A stretch of 64,000 nucleotides of DNA from the NCBI RefSeq assembly GCF_036492635.1, contig NZ_AP025306.1:434001-498000 (forward strand). Direction: 5' to 3'. The position numbers and the translations under genes are program-made. Every line of letters begins with the position of its first letter. The stretch's first letter is position 1. This DNA comes from Aureibacter tunicatorum. Lineage in GTDB: Bacteria > Bacteroidota > Bacteroidia > Cytophagales > Cyclobacteriaceae. A model generated the notes under the pieces. That model was not told where the DNA came from, searched no databases, and was given only the letters and a program-made list of their open reading frames with translations. This document shows, one piece after another, positions 53,421 through 61,320 of this stretch.

Positions 53421-54442
53421 AATTCTAGTTGGGTTAATTGCATGGATAAATGTACAGTATAAATGTCGCCATCAGCAGATTGGGAAATGTGATGGGAATT
53501 GGGATAAAGAAGCTCCAGCCGTTTTTTCACATTTTTCAAGCCAATGCCTTGACTTAAGTGGCTGTTGTTGGTATTCTCTTGATAGCTATTACGACAAGCG
53601 AAGTTCAGTATTCCGGAATCAGAGATGGAAATTTTGACTTCTATCATGATATTATCGGTTTGACTGGCAGTACTGTGCTTGAAGGCATTTTCAACAAATA
53701 CAGACAAGATCAAAGGAGCAATTTGATAGTTGTCGGTGATATTTTCGATGGAGAACGTAACCTTGCCGCGATGCTCTACTTGCAGTTCATTTAGATTAGT
53801 GAAGTCTTTCAAGTGTTTGATCTCGTCTTTGAGGTTAACAAAGTCGGCTTTGCAATCATAAAGCATATATCTTAACACGGAAGACAGTTCTAAAATTATA
53901 CTGGGAGTCTTTGAAGAGTTTTCAATAGCGTATGAGTAGAGATTGTTTAAGTTATTGAATAGAAAGTGAGGGTTGATTTGATTTTTGAGGTATTGCAATT
54001 CACTTTCTTTCATTGCTATATCCAGCTGATCCAGTTTGCGGCGTTGTTGGACTCCATCCCAAGCGAATTTGAATCCGGTAAGCAAGGCTATAGGAGGCAT
54101 CGCGTCGAGGAAATTCAAAAGAAAATGCTCGAAATCTTTGCCTCGAGTATCAGGGTAAATCAATTGTTCGATAAGCATTTCTTCGGAAAGTATGACCGCA
54201 GTGATGATGACGGCTACTCCAATTCCAAAATGGACGTATTTTTTTTTATAGTAGTATTTGGGAAGCAATATATAATTGATTAGAAAAGCCCCTGTGGCGA
54301 AGTTTAGAAAAAACCAGAATTCATTCCATTCAATTTTACTGGTGAATTTATTTACCGCCATGTAGAAGAATAATAGCACATGGAAAAATACCTGCCCTGC
54401 TGCCTCTGAAATAATTTTCTTTCTTTTTTCATCCATTTTCAT
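53417..54442 (-). CDS. LytS/YehU-family sensor histidine kinase
   Basis: The 341-residue protein has four membrane segments in the first 140 residues, then a short coiled-coil and the phospho-acceptor motif QINPHFLFNNLNNLYSYA. The ATPase part shows LILSVFVENAFKHST (N box) and SQGIGLKNVKKRLELLYP (G box). It is the second LytS-type kinase of the window. The response-regulator gene overlaps its stop by 4 bp. The 193 bp before its start separate it from the divergent receptor gene. Confidence 0.93.
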   Translation of the reverse strand: MKMDEKRKKIISEAAGQVFFHVLLFFYMAVNKFTSKIEWNEFWFFLNFATGAFLINYILLPKYYYKKKYVHFGIGVAVIITAVILSEEMLIEQLIYPDTRGKDFEHFLLNFLDAMPPIALLTGFKFAWDGVQQRRKLDQLDIAMKESELQYLKNQINPHFLFNNLNNLYSYAIENSSKTPSIILELSSVLRYMLYDCKADFVNLKDEIKHLKDFTNLNELQVEHRGKVTFSIENITDNYQIAPLILSVFVENAFKHSTASQTDNIMIEVKISISDSGILNFACRNSYQENTNNSHLSQGIGLKNVKKRLELLYPNSHHISQSADGDIYTVHLSMQLTQLEL

Positions 54443-54635
54443 GGTGTAAACATACGAATTTTACCGATTCTGATCGAATTTTTTCTATGATTGCAGGATT
54501 GCTAAGCTTGATCGGCGGAATATGGCGGATGAATGATGAAATGTTGTTTAACTATAAAATTAAGTCGTTTAAAGATTTTTTTTAATATTAATTAAGAAGA
54601 TTTTCATTTTTGAACAAACTGAAATTACAAAATAT

Positions 54636-56999
54636 ATGAAGTATTTTATAGCATTAGCTTTGTTGTTGGTTCAAGTTAGCGGGATTGCCCAGCGTGGCAT
54701 TGGGAAAGACAATGTGAAAATATCAGGCAAAATAGTGGAAGATAGAAGCGATAATCCTATCGAATTCGCTTCAATTCTATTAATTGACAAAGACTCGGGC
54801 AAGACTTTGGATGGTATTACTACATCTCCAAGCGGCGATTTTGAAATTTTAACTCAAGCAACAAATTTTTTTATTGAAGTTAGATTCATGGGATTCACTT
54901 CAAAACGTTTTGATGAAAATTACGAAGGTAAAAAATCAATAGACTTGGGTTTGATCAAACTGGAAGAAGATTCTAAAATGCTTAAGAATGTGGTGGTGGA
55001 AGGAGAAAGGTCGCAAACAGAGTTTAAGTTGGACAGAAGAGTGTTCAATGTAGGTTCTGATTTGAGCACCACAGGAGCAAGCGCTCTGGAAGTCTTGGAT
55101 AATGTGCCTTCTGTAGAAGTTAGCATTGATGGTGAAATAAGCTTGAGAGGAAGCAGTGGAGTAAATATTTTGATCAATGGAAAACCTTCGGTATTGGCCA
55201 AGGAAGGCGGGACAGTATTAGGTACTTTGACTGCTGATATGATTGAAAAAATCGAGGTGATTACCAGTCCATCAGCCAAGTACGAAGCGGAAGGTACAAC
55301 AGGCATTATCAATATCGTATTGAAAAAAGAAGACAGAAAAGGTGTTAATGGTTCTGTTTCATTGAATACTGGCGTGCCTGATAATCACAGCGTCGGTTTT
55401 AGCCTCAATAGAAGATCAGAAAAATTGAACCTTTTTTCGCAAATAGGCGTGGGAAGAAGATTGATGCCTTATGATATTGAAACGATTAACAAGGATATTG
55501 AAAGTGGAAAAGTCATCGAGAATGTGGGGGAAAGAAACAAGTATGAAACTTTTTACAATCTGATTCTTGGAGCGGATTACAATATAAATCCACATAATGT
55601 AATTACGCTTTCCGGTTCATTTGCTTTCGAACAAGAAGACGAGTACGCGGATCTTAATTATCGAGCTTTATCTTCAACTGGAGCATTGGAAGATGAGTGG
55701 TTGAGAGATGAGGATACGGAAGCGACAAATCCTAAATATCAATATGAGCTTCATTACAAGAAAACGTTTGAAGGTGACGAAGACAGAAGCTTGCTTTTTA
55801 GCGCGATTGGCGATTTTTTTGGAAAGGATCAAAGTTCGGTTTTTAAGGAAAGAAATGAGTTGACTCAAAGATCAATAAGGGACTTTATGGATGCTCAGTA
55901 TATTTTTAGTGTTGATTATACACACCCTTTTACTGAAAAAGTCAAAGTCGAGCTTGGAAGCCAGTATAAGATAGGAAATGTGTTGAGCGATTTTGAGTTA
56001 AGCGATTATAATGACGGTGAATGGATTATTAATGAGAATGCGACAAATGTATTTGATTATATGCAAAAAGTTTTTGGAGTCTATTCATCTGCTTCATATG
56101 AAGGAGACAAGTTTGGACTGAAAATGGGTGTTCGTATGGAAAACACAGCTTTGGACACAGAGCTCAAGAATACGAATGAAGTAAATAATCAGAACTTTAC
56201 GGACTTTTTTCCAAGTGTGCATGCTTCATATAAATTCAACGATAACTTGTCTATGCAGGCGGGTTATTCGAGTAGAATAACAAGACCAAGCTTGTGGGAT
56301 TTGAATCCTTTTGTGAATATTAGAGATGTCTATAATGTTAGCATGGGTAATCCAAACCTTACCCCGGAGTATACGGATTCTTATGAGTTTACAACCATAT
56401 ACAAACACAATGATTTTTCATTTAGCCTAGGGGTCTATCATCGTTTTACAACTGATGTTATCGAGGATATTTTGACATACCAAGATGGAATAAGTATATC
56501 CAAGCCTGAAAATGTGGGCGACAATAGTGCTGTGGGAGCTGAGTTCAATATGGATTATACTCCATTTAAGTGGTTGGTGTTTATCGGAGGTTTTAATTAT
56601 AACTATTTTAAAAGAACAGGAACTTGGGAAGAAATGAACTTTAATTTTGAGTCTGACCAGTGGAGAGCTCGTTTGAAGACCAAATTGAAATTGCCAAAGG
56701 ATTTTGATGTGGAACTCACGGGTATGTATCGATCGGATGTTCAAACAGTACAGTCAACTAGAGCTTCTTTTATGACTGCTGATATGGGGGTGCGTAAAAA
56801 GATTTTAAAAGGCAAAGCTGTTTTGAACTTGAGCGTCAGAGACATTTTCGCATCAAGAGTTTATGAATCAGAGTCTTCTACTGACGCGTTTTATTTATAC
56901 GAGATGCGTCAAAGAGGGCGATCCGTGATATTCGGAGTTAGTTTTGGATTTGGGAAAGGAGAAGCCATGGAATATTCTTCAGGGCATAAATTTCATTAG
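54636..56999 (+). CDS. TonB-dependent receptor-like outer-membrane protein
   Basis: The 787-residue protein starts with a signal peptide (FIALALLLVQVSGIAQ). A carboxypeptidase-regulatory-like domain follows at about 28-118 (VKISGKIVEDRSDNPIEFA). Next is a plug at about 125-230 (STTGASALEVLDNVPSVEV and GVNILINGKPS). The rest is the outer-membrane barrel of the OMP_b-brl_3 type, with late strands LKTKLKLPKDFDVELTGMY and a C-terminal FGVSFGFGKG. Such proteins take up or sense ligands through the outer membrane. It is divergent from a LytS/LytTR system, and no SusD partner is next to it. A strong terminator follows. Confidence 0.92.
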   Translation: MKYFIALALLLVQVSGIAQRGIGKDNVKISGKIVEDRSDNPIEFASILLIDKDSGKTLDGITTSPSGDFEILTQATNFFIEVRFMGFTSKRFDENYEGKKSIDLGLIKLEEDSKMLKNVVVEGERSQTEFKLDRRVFNVGSDLSTTGASALEVLDNVPSVEVSIDGEISLRGSSGVNILINGKPSVLAKEGGTVLGTLTADMIEKIEVITSPSAKYEAEGTTGIINIVLKKEDRKGVNGSVSLNTGVPDNHSVGFSLNRRSEKLNLFSQIGVGRRLMPYDIETINKDIESGKVIENVGERNKYETFYNLILGADYNINPHNVITLSGSFAFEQEDEYADLNYRALSSTGALEDEWLRDEDTEATNPKYQYELHYKKTFEGDEDRSLLFSAIGDFFGKDQSSVFKERNELTQRSIRDFMDAQYIFSVDYTHPFTEKVKVELGSQYKIGNVLSDFELSDYNDGEWIINENATNVFDYMQKVFGVYSSASYEGDKFGLKMGVRMENTALDTELKNTNEVNNQNFTDFFPSVHASYKFNDNLSMQAGYSSRITRPSLWDLNPFVNIRDVYNVSMGNPNLTPEYTDSYEFTTIYKHNDFSFSLGVYHRFTTDVIEDILTYQDGISISKPENVGDNSAVGAEFNMDYTPFKWLVFIGGFNYNYFKRTGTWEEMNFNFESDQWRARLKTKLKLPKDFDVELTGMYRSDVQTVQSTRASFMTADMGVRKKILKGKAVLNLSVRDIFASRVYESESSTDAFYLYEMRQRGRSVIFGVSFGFGKGEAMEYSSGHKFH

Positions 57000-57006
57000 C
57001 AGTGCG

Positions 57007-57038
57007 AGGCCGTCAGTATCGACGGCCTTTTTATTTTT
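57007..57038 (+). terminator. Terminator after the receptor gene
   Basis: Arms AGGCCGTC (57007-57014) and GACGGCCT (57021-57028) are perfect around a 6-nt loop and are followed by TTTTATTTTT. Confidence 0.9.
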
Positions 57039-57413
57039 CTATGATACTTTCGCAAATTCATCTCTGGACTTAGTTATAGCTGAAAAATTTTGCTTAGCCC
57101 ATTCCGCGATCTTTTGCAAGTGAGGAATCAAAGATAAGCCTCGTTCAGTCAGTTGGTATTCCACTTTGGGTGGCACTTGAGGATAAACGGTTCTTTGCAC
57201 AAGTCCATCGCTTTCCAAAGATTTTAAAGTCACTGATAGCATTTTTTGTGATATTGTGCCTATGTATTTATGCATTTCATTGAATCGAAGAACTTTTTCT
57301 TCGTTGAGAAGCAGTAATACAAGCATTGACCACTTGTCTCCTATTCTATCCAATATATTTCTGATCGGGCAATTTTCAGAATCGCCAAATTTTTCAAGAA
57401 TTTTTTTATTCAT
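57039..57413 (-). CDS. HxlR-family transcriptional regulator
   Basis: The 124-residue protein has the winged-helix HxlR pattern: ENCPIRNILDRIGDKWSMLVLLLL with the redox-type Cys in NCPI, FNEMHKYIGTISQKMLSVTLKSLESDGLVQRTVYPQVPPKVEYQLTERG along the DNA-reading part, and SLIPHLQKIAEWAKQN at the end. HxlR/YodB-like members sense electrophiles and quinones through this N-terminal Cys. It is divergent from the NmrA-like reductase gene, with candidate operators between them, and most likely represses it. Confidence 0.94.
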   Translation of the reverse strand: MNKKILEKFGDSENCPIRNILDRIGDKWSMLVLLLLNEEKVLRFNEMHKYIGTISQKMLSVTLKSLESDGLVQRTVYPQVPPKVEYQLTERGLSLIPHLQKIAEWAKQNFSAITKSRDEFAKVS

Positions 57414-57472
57414 AACTGCTTGTTTTTCGCATTTCTAACCTTCAGGTAAGCAAGGCACTTGGCTGTAAGTTC

Positions 57473-57503
57473 TTGACTAACAAAAAGTAACTACATACCT
57501 TTG
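57473..57503 (+). promoter_or_regulatory. Promoter of the NmrA-like reductase gene
   Basis: TTG at 57473-57475 and TACCTTTG at 57496-57503 are 20 bp apart, a full match to the Bacteroidota promoter. It predicts a leader of about 60 nt before the ATG at 57572. Confidence 0.8.
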
Positions 57504-57521
57504 ACTTACCAAAAGTAATTA
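57475..57521. promoter_or_regulatory. Candidate HxlR operator: imperfect 19-bp direct repeat
   Basis: GACTAACAAAAAGTAACTA (57475-57493) and GACTTACCAAAAGTAATTA (57503-57521) agree at 16 of 19 positions and are 28 bp apart. One copy overlaps the -33 box and the spacer, and the other covers the predicted start of transcription. A regulator bound here would block the reductase promoter. Confidence 0.55.
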
Positions 57522-57571
57522 AATAACTAATAATTATCAAGAGTAAGTTTTTAACCTAAAATTATAATATT

Positions 57572-58420
57572 ATGAAAGTCGCGGTAACAGGATCCACAGG
57601 GCAATTGGGTAGAATAATCATTGAAAAGTTACAGTCGGTGATGCCCGCTGAAAATATTGTCGCATTGGCACGGTCAGTTGACAAGGCTAGGGATTTGAAT
57701 GTAGAAGTTAGAGAGTTCGATTATAACAAGACTGAAGGCCTAGAGAAGTCATTGGAGGATATTGATCGATTGCTTTTAGTTTCAGGAAATGAATTTGGCA
57801 AGAGAGCCGAGCAACATCAAAGGGTCATTGAGGCTGCAAAAAACGCTGGAGTGAAATTGCTGGTGTACACAAGCTTACTGAGAACTGACAATACAAGCAT
57901 AGTTATAGCGGATGAGCATGAAATAACCGAAAAAGCTTTAATTTCTTCCGGAGTACCTTATGTTATCTTGAGAAATGGGTGGTATACTGAAAATTATACA
58001 GTGTCAATAGCTGATATTTTGTCACTTGGCACTCTGTATGGAAGCGCGGATGATGGAAAAATCTCTTCGGCTTCAAGAGCTGATTACGCGGAAGCAGCCG
58101 CTAAGGTTATTAGTTCTGGAGGACACGAGGGGAAAATTTACGAATTGGCTGGAGACGAGTACTTTACTCTTTCTGATTTTGCGGAAGAGTTGTCCAAGCA
58201 GTCAGCTCAACAGATTCCATATGTAAACCTGCCAGAAGAAGAATATAGAAACGCATTGTTAGGTGCTGGATTGCCGACGGATTTAGCTGGATTTTTGGCG
58301 AGCTCGCATGTGTCAACATCCAAGGGAGATTTATTTGATGAAGGCAAGCAACTGTCTTCTTTGATTGGTCGACCTACCACTAATCTGAGGCAGTCAATCG
58401 CTGACGCTTTGAAGGGTTAG
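57572..58420 (+). CDS. NmrA/QorB-like NAD(P)H-dependent reductase
   Basis: The 282-residue protein is an atypical SDR of the NmrA type, close in pattern to YtfG/QorB, the NAD(P)H:quinone oxidoreductase 2. The nucleotide site is VAVTGSTGQLGRIIIEKL and it continues with LLLVSGNEFGKRAEQHQRVIEAAKNAGV, YTSLLRTD and PYVILRNGWYTENY. The latter part has YFTLSDFAEELSKQ. Two-electron reduction of quinones without radical formation is the expected role. It is divergent from an HxlR regulator, as qorB-like genes often are. Cytoplasmic. Gene name withheld because orthology is not proved. Confidence 0.9.
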   Translation: MKVAVTGSTGQLGRIIIEKLQSVMPAENIVALARSVDKARDLNVEVREFDYNKTEGLEKSLEDIDRLLLVSGNEFGKRAEQHQRVIEAAKNAGVKLLVYTSLLRTDNTSIVIADEHEITEKALISSGVPYVILRNGWYTENYTVSIADILSLGTLYGSADDGKISSASRADYAEAAAKVISSGGHEGKIYELAGDEYFTLSDFAEELSKQSAQQIPYVNLPEEEYRNALLGAGLPTDLAGFLASSHVSTSKGDLFDEGKQLSSLIGRPTTNLRQSIADALKG

Positions 58421-58439
58421 TCAACAATATTTAATGTAG

Positions 58440-58467
58440 AGACAAGTCTTGAATGAGGCTTGTCTTA
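58440..58467 (+). terminator. Weak terminator after the NmrA-like gene
   Basis: GACAAGTCTT and the following AGGCTTGTC can pair with G-U wobbles around GAATG; the stem is followed by TTATAAT, a poor U-tract. Confidence 0.35.
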
Positions 58468-58471
58468 TAAT

Positions 58472-58867
58472 ATGATTGATATGGAACTATTGCTAATTTG
58501 CGCGCTTGTGGGTTTAGCTGTCATATTCAAAGGCTCGGACAGGCAGTTGAAATACGGGAAGTTCACTCGAAAGGCAAGTGTGATAAAAAATGGAAGAGCG
58601 TATTATATTGAGGAAGCTGAGTTTGAAAGCTATAACGATGCGTTGCATTATTATTTTAAATCGGTAGAGGATTATGTCGCTGAAGAAAACCCTTTGGACT
58701 CTTCCTTTGACTATTATGATTGGTCGTTTACGATTTTGAAATTCAAAATGAATATTATCGAAATAAGGCTTTTCAGAAGCTACAAGAAGATACAATTCAT
58801 AAGAAGCGAAGAACAAGTGGATATTGAGAACTATTTGCGCGACAATCCAAGCTTGTCAGTGATGTGA
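58472..58867 (+). CDS. Hypothetical protein with N-terminal membrane anchor (131 aa)
   Basis: From the ATG at 58472 (the open frame begins with TTG at 58460) the protein starts with a membrane segment (MELLLICALVGLAVIFKG), then a basic stretch, then an acidic, Tyr-rich domain (EEAEFESYNDALHYYFKS, DYYDWSFTILKFKMNIIEIRLF). I recognise no family. It lies between the NmrA-like gene and marR in the same direction, so it belongs to the redox island by position only. Confidence 0.65.
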   Translation: MIDMELLLICALVGLAVIFKGSDRQLKYGKFTRKASVIKNGRAYYIEEAEFESYNDALHYYFKSVEDYVAEENPLDSSFDYYDWSFTILKFKMNIIEIRLFRSYKKIQFIRSEEQVDIENYLRDNPSLSVM

Positions 58868-58891
58868 TGGAATAAGTTTTCACTAAAATAC

Positions 58892-58903
58892 TTGCATGTA
58901 CAA
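58892..58903. promoter_or_regulatory. Candidate MarR operator before marR
   Basis: TTGCATGTACAA is one base from the perfect palindrome TTGTA-TG-TACAA. The context CTAAnAT continues identically to the second site at 59412. It lies 41 bp before the MarR start, where a repressor would control its own gene. Confidence 0.65.
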
Positions 58904-58943
58904 CTAATATTTATTTCATTTGCAACATCAAAAGAATAAAACA

Positions 58944-59378
58944 ATGAGCGAATCACTGGAAAAATATCATAGAAGTTGTCTGTATTTTGCGGCGAATTCT
59001 TTTTCGCGTTATATCAATGCTATGGCTGAAGAGTCTTTTCGAAAAACGGGAATGTCGCCTTCTTATGGCTATCTGATGTTGATGCTTATTGAGAAACCCG
59101 GACTTAGTCAAAATGAGTTGAGCCAACAAATGAATCTGAAAGCTTCGACCATGACGAGATTCATCGACAAATTGTTGACAATGAATTACGTGCGAAAAGA
59201 ACAACAAGGCAGAAACTCTTTTATCTACCCTACCAGTGAAGGAATAGCGCAAAAAGTGCTGATTGATCAGGCTTTGTCTGATTTGTACAAAAAGTATTGC
59301 GATGTTCTTGGTGAAGAATTTGCTGTTAAGTTGACGGAAGATATTTATCAGGCCAATAAAGATATAGAAACAAAGTAG
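58944..59378 (+). CDS. MarR-family transcriptional regulator
   Basis: The protein is 144 residues from the ATG at 58944; the open frame begins with a TTG at 58920. A winged helix-turn-helix is clear: MSPSYGYLMLMLIEKPGLSQNELSQQMNLKASTMTRFIDKLLTMNYVRKEQQGRN. The N- and C-terminal helices form the dimer domain. MarR proteins of this kind repress their own gene and a neighbouring oxidoreductase until a phenolic or quinone ligand or oxidation releases them. The matching operator palindromes at 58892 and 59412 support exactly that arrangement. Confidence 0.94.
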   Translation: MSESLEKYHRSCLYFAANSFSRYINAMAEESFRKTGMSPSYGYLMLMLIEKPGLSQNELSQQMNLKASTMTRFIDKLLTMNYVRKEQQGRNSFIYPTSEGIAQKVLIDQALSDLYKKYCDVLGEEFAVKLTEDIYQANKDIETK

Positions 59379-59411
59379 TTCTTAGATGAATTGCTTTTTT
59401 ATGAATATAAA

Positions 59412-59423
59412 TTGTATGTACAA
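59412..59423. promoter_or_regulatory. Candidate MarR operator before the oxidoreductase gene
   Basis: TTGTATGTACAA is a perfect palindrome (TTGTA, TG, TACAA) that shares its core and right flank ACTAA with the site before marR. It lies 16 bp before the oxidoreductase start codon. Confidence 0.65.
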
Positions 59424-59439
59424 CTAAATATAGAATAAG

Positions 59440-60372
59440 ATGAATGCACTGATGATCGTTGCTCATCCTAATTTGGATGAGTCGATAGCAAATAAAAATA
59501 TAGCGGAAATCATGTCCGATAAAGGAGTGTCTGTGAGGAATATCATGGATTTATATCCTGATTATAAGGTGGATATTGAAGCGGAGCAACTTGCTTTGAT
59601 GGAAGCTGATACGATTATTTTCCAGTACCCTTTTTATTGGTACAATATGCCCGCAATACTTAAGCAATGGTTTGACGAAGTTTTTAGCTTCAATTTCGCT
59701 TATGGACCTGAAGGCGACAAACTCAAAGGCAAGAATTTCCTGCTAAGCTTTACGGTTGGCGGCCCTGCGGACTCCTACTCACCTATTGGCTACAATCACT
59801 TTAGAATAGAGGAATTCACCAAGCCTATGGAGCAAACGGCTTATCTTGCTCAGATGACCTTTCTTGCGCCGGTTTATGAACATGGAATGGTATACGTGCC
59901 GAATGTGTACAATACCAAAGAGGCTGTTGAGGAAAGAGCCGCGAAACAAGCGGATCGATTGGTCAAAATCCTAGATGACTTGGAAAGCACAGCTCCGGAG
60001 CATATGATTAATGAGTTTGTCAAAGATTGGTTTGCTCATTTTGACAAAATGGCTGACGATGGATACTTCAATCATCATTTGGATAAGCAAGCCAAATTGA
60101 AATTTGTTGAAGGAGAATATATCGGCCATGAAGGATTTAGCGAATGGTATAAAGAGATTAAGAAGTTAATCAAGCCCGATAATGAGCATATAATTAAATC
60201 TATTAGCATAAATAAACACGATGACTATTATAAAGTTGACTTGACAGTGAATCTTAAAGCCGATACTTATCACGATGGCTTTATCGATTTGAATGTGAAG
60301 GAAACTTGGAAAGTTGCCATTACTAGAGATGGCAGGGTCAAAATTCACGAATATAAAGTTTCAACTATATAA
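59440..60372 (+). CDS. Flavodoxin-fold NAD(P)H oxidoreductase fused to an NTF2-like domain
   Basis: Residues 1-185 are an NAD(P)H dehydrogenase (quinone)/MdaB-KefF type flavodoxin fold: NALMIVAHPNLDESIANKNI, TIIFQYPFYWYNMPAILKQWFD and FLLSFTVGGPADSYS for FMN and substrate binding. Residues about 195-310 form a SnoaL/NTF2-like cone (NEFVKDWFAHFDKMADDGYF, LKFVEGEYIGHEGFSEWYKEI, DVNLKADTYHDGF-like strands). The single-domain enzyme is about 190 residues, so the fusion is unusual. A MarR palindrome lies before the start. Two-electron quinone reduction is expected; the extra domain may bind the substrate. Confidence 0.88.
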   Translation: MNALMIVAHPNLDESIANKNIAEIMSDKGVSVRNIMDLYPDYKVDIEAEQLALMEADTIIFQYPFYWYNMPAILKQWFDEVFSFNFAYGPEGDKLKGKNFLLSFTVGGPADSYSPIGYNHFRIEEFTKPMEQTAYLAQMTFLAPVYEHGMVYVPNVYNTKEAVEERAAKQADRLVKILDDLESTAPEHMINEFVKDWFAHFDKMADDGYFNHHLDKQAKLKFVEGEYIGHEGFSEWYKEIKKLIKPDNEHIIKSISINKHDDYYKVDLTVNLKADTYHDGFIDLNVKETWKVAITRDGRVKIHEYKVSTI

Positions 60373-60382
60373 GCAAAGTAAA

Positions 60383-60976
60383 ATGAAAAAGGCGATCATA
60401 GTTGGCTCTACAGGAGTCATTGGAAAAGAAATTTTGAAGATTTTCAGGCAAGACTATCAAGTTGTTGAAGTAAATCGCTCGTCAGGTGATTTCAAGGTAG
60501 ATATGCAAGATGCAGAAGCTGTAGAGCAAATGTTTCAAGCGATCGGAGGCTTTGATGTTTTGATTGCGGCTAGCGGGTATGGAAAATGGGGAACATTGGA
60601 GGAGCATAGCATACAAGATTTCCATGATGGCTTGAACAGCAAACTTATGGGACAAGTGAATTTGGTGGTTATCGGAAGAAAGTATGCTAACGAAGGCGCT
60701 GTATTCATTTTGACTTCGGGAGTTTTAGCGCATCAGCCTATGATAGGAGGCCTTTCTTTGGCAATGATAAATGCAGCATTAGAGTCATTTGTAAAAGGAG
60801 CCGCTTTGGAGTTGGAACAGGGAATGAAAATCAATGCAGTGAGTCCGTCTTTCGCAAAGGAAACTATGGAACTGATGGGCTTGGATTCCTCTACAGGAGT
60901 GCCGGCAATTGAATTTGCGAAAATATATAAAAAAATCATTGATGAGCGGAAAACAGGGCAAGTATACCAAGCTTGA
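60383..60976 (+). CDS. Short-chain dehydrogenase/reductase
   Basis: From the ATG at 60383 the protein has 197 residues; an upstream in-frame start at 60314 lies within the preceding gene. The NAD(P) site is IIVGSTGVIGKEILK. It has VNRSSGDFKVDMQD, VLIAASGYGKWGTLEEHSI and ILTSGVLAHQPMIGG. The catalytic Tyr-x3-Lys of classical SDRs is replaced here: after SLAMINAALESFVKGAALE there is no YxxxK at the usual place. The protein is shorter than a typical SDR (about 250). It may have a different or weakened activity. Only 10 bp separate it from the oxidoreductase stop, so it is in the MarR operon. Confidence 0.88.
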   Translation: MKKAIIVGSTGVIGKEILKIFRQDYQVVEVNRSSGDFKVDMQDAEAVEQMFQAIGGFDVLIAASGYGKWGTLEEHSIQDFHDGLNSKLMGQVNLVVIGRKYANEGAVFILTSGVLAHQPMIGGLSLAMINAALESFVKGAALELEQGMKINAVSPSFAKETMELMGLDSSTGVPAIEFAKIYKKIIDERKTGQVYQA

Positions 60977-61320
60977 AAGCGGTTATGATCTGATGCGCGC
61001 TTGATAACAAAGCAAATTGGTAGTAGTTGCTTTTAATAAACAAATAAGCATTTATGTGGAATTTTAATCATAAGATAGTTGTGGTAAGAGGCTCTGCTTC
61101 AGTGATAAATACTGTTGTAAGTGGCATTGAAATTCTGAGACAGATCAAGGATGGGAGAATGGCTTATTTAGGAACTGTCCGAGACGATGTTCCTTATGTA
61201 ATTTGCCGATCTGCCTTGACTTTGCCTGAATGAGCGATTAAAAATAAAGAGCAATTATTAAAAAGTTGATTGTCAAATTGAATTGGAAGTAACAGTGTAA
61301 ATTATAAAATTTATTTTGAT
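60977..61320. other. Gap between SDR and ankyrin genes with one short frame
   Basis: This 344-bp stretch holds the 59-codon frame described separately and no clear terminator or promoter. The rest is AT-rich. Confidence 0.4.
61054..61233 (+). CDS. Possible small protein (59 aa)
   Basis: An ATG at 61054 opens a 59-residue frame (MWNFNHKIVVVRGSASVIN to SALTLPE) ending in TGA at 61231-61233. The sequence has regular hydrophobic spacing (GIEILRQIKDGRMAYLGTVRDDVPYVI) that looks protein-like, yet it matches no family I know. It could be a real small protein or a remnant of a larger gene. It is in the direction of its neighbours. Confidence 0.35.
   Translation: MWNFNHKIVVVRGSASVINTVVSGIEILRQIKDGRMAYLGTVRDDVPYVICRSALTLPE

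Noticed and set aside
53404-54283. Plus-strand frames of 77-105 codons inside the second LytS gene
   Set aside because: They are antisense to a kinase with complete motifs.
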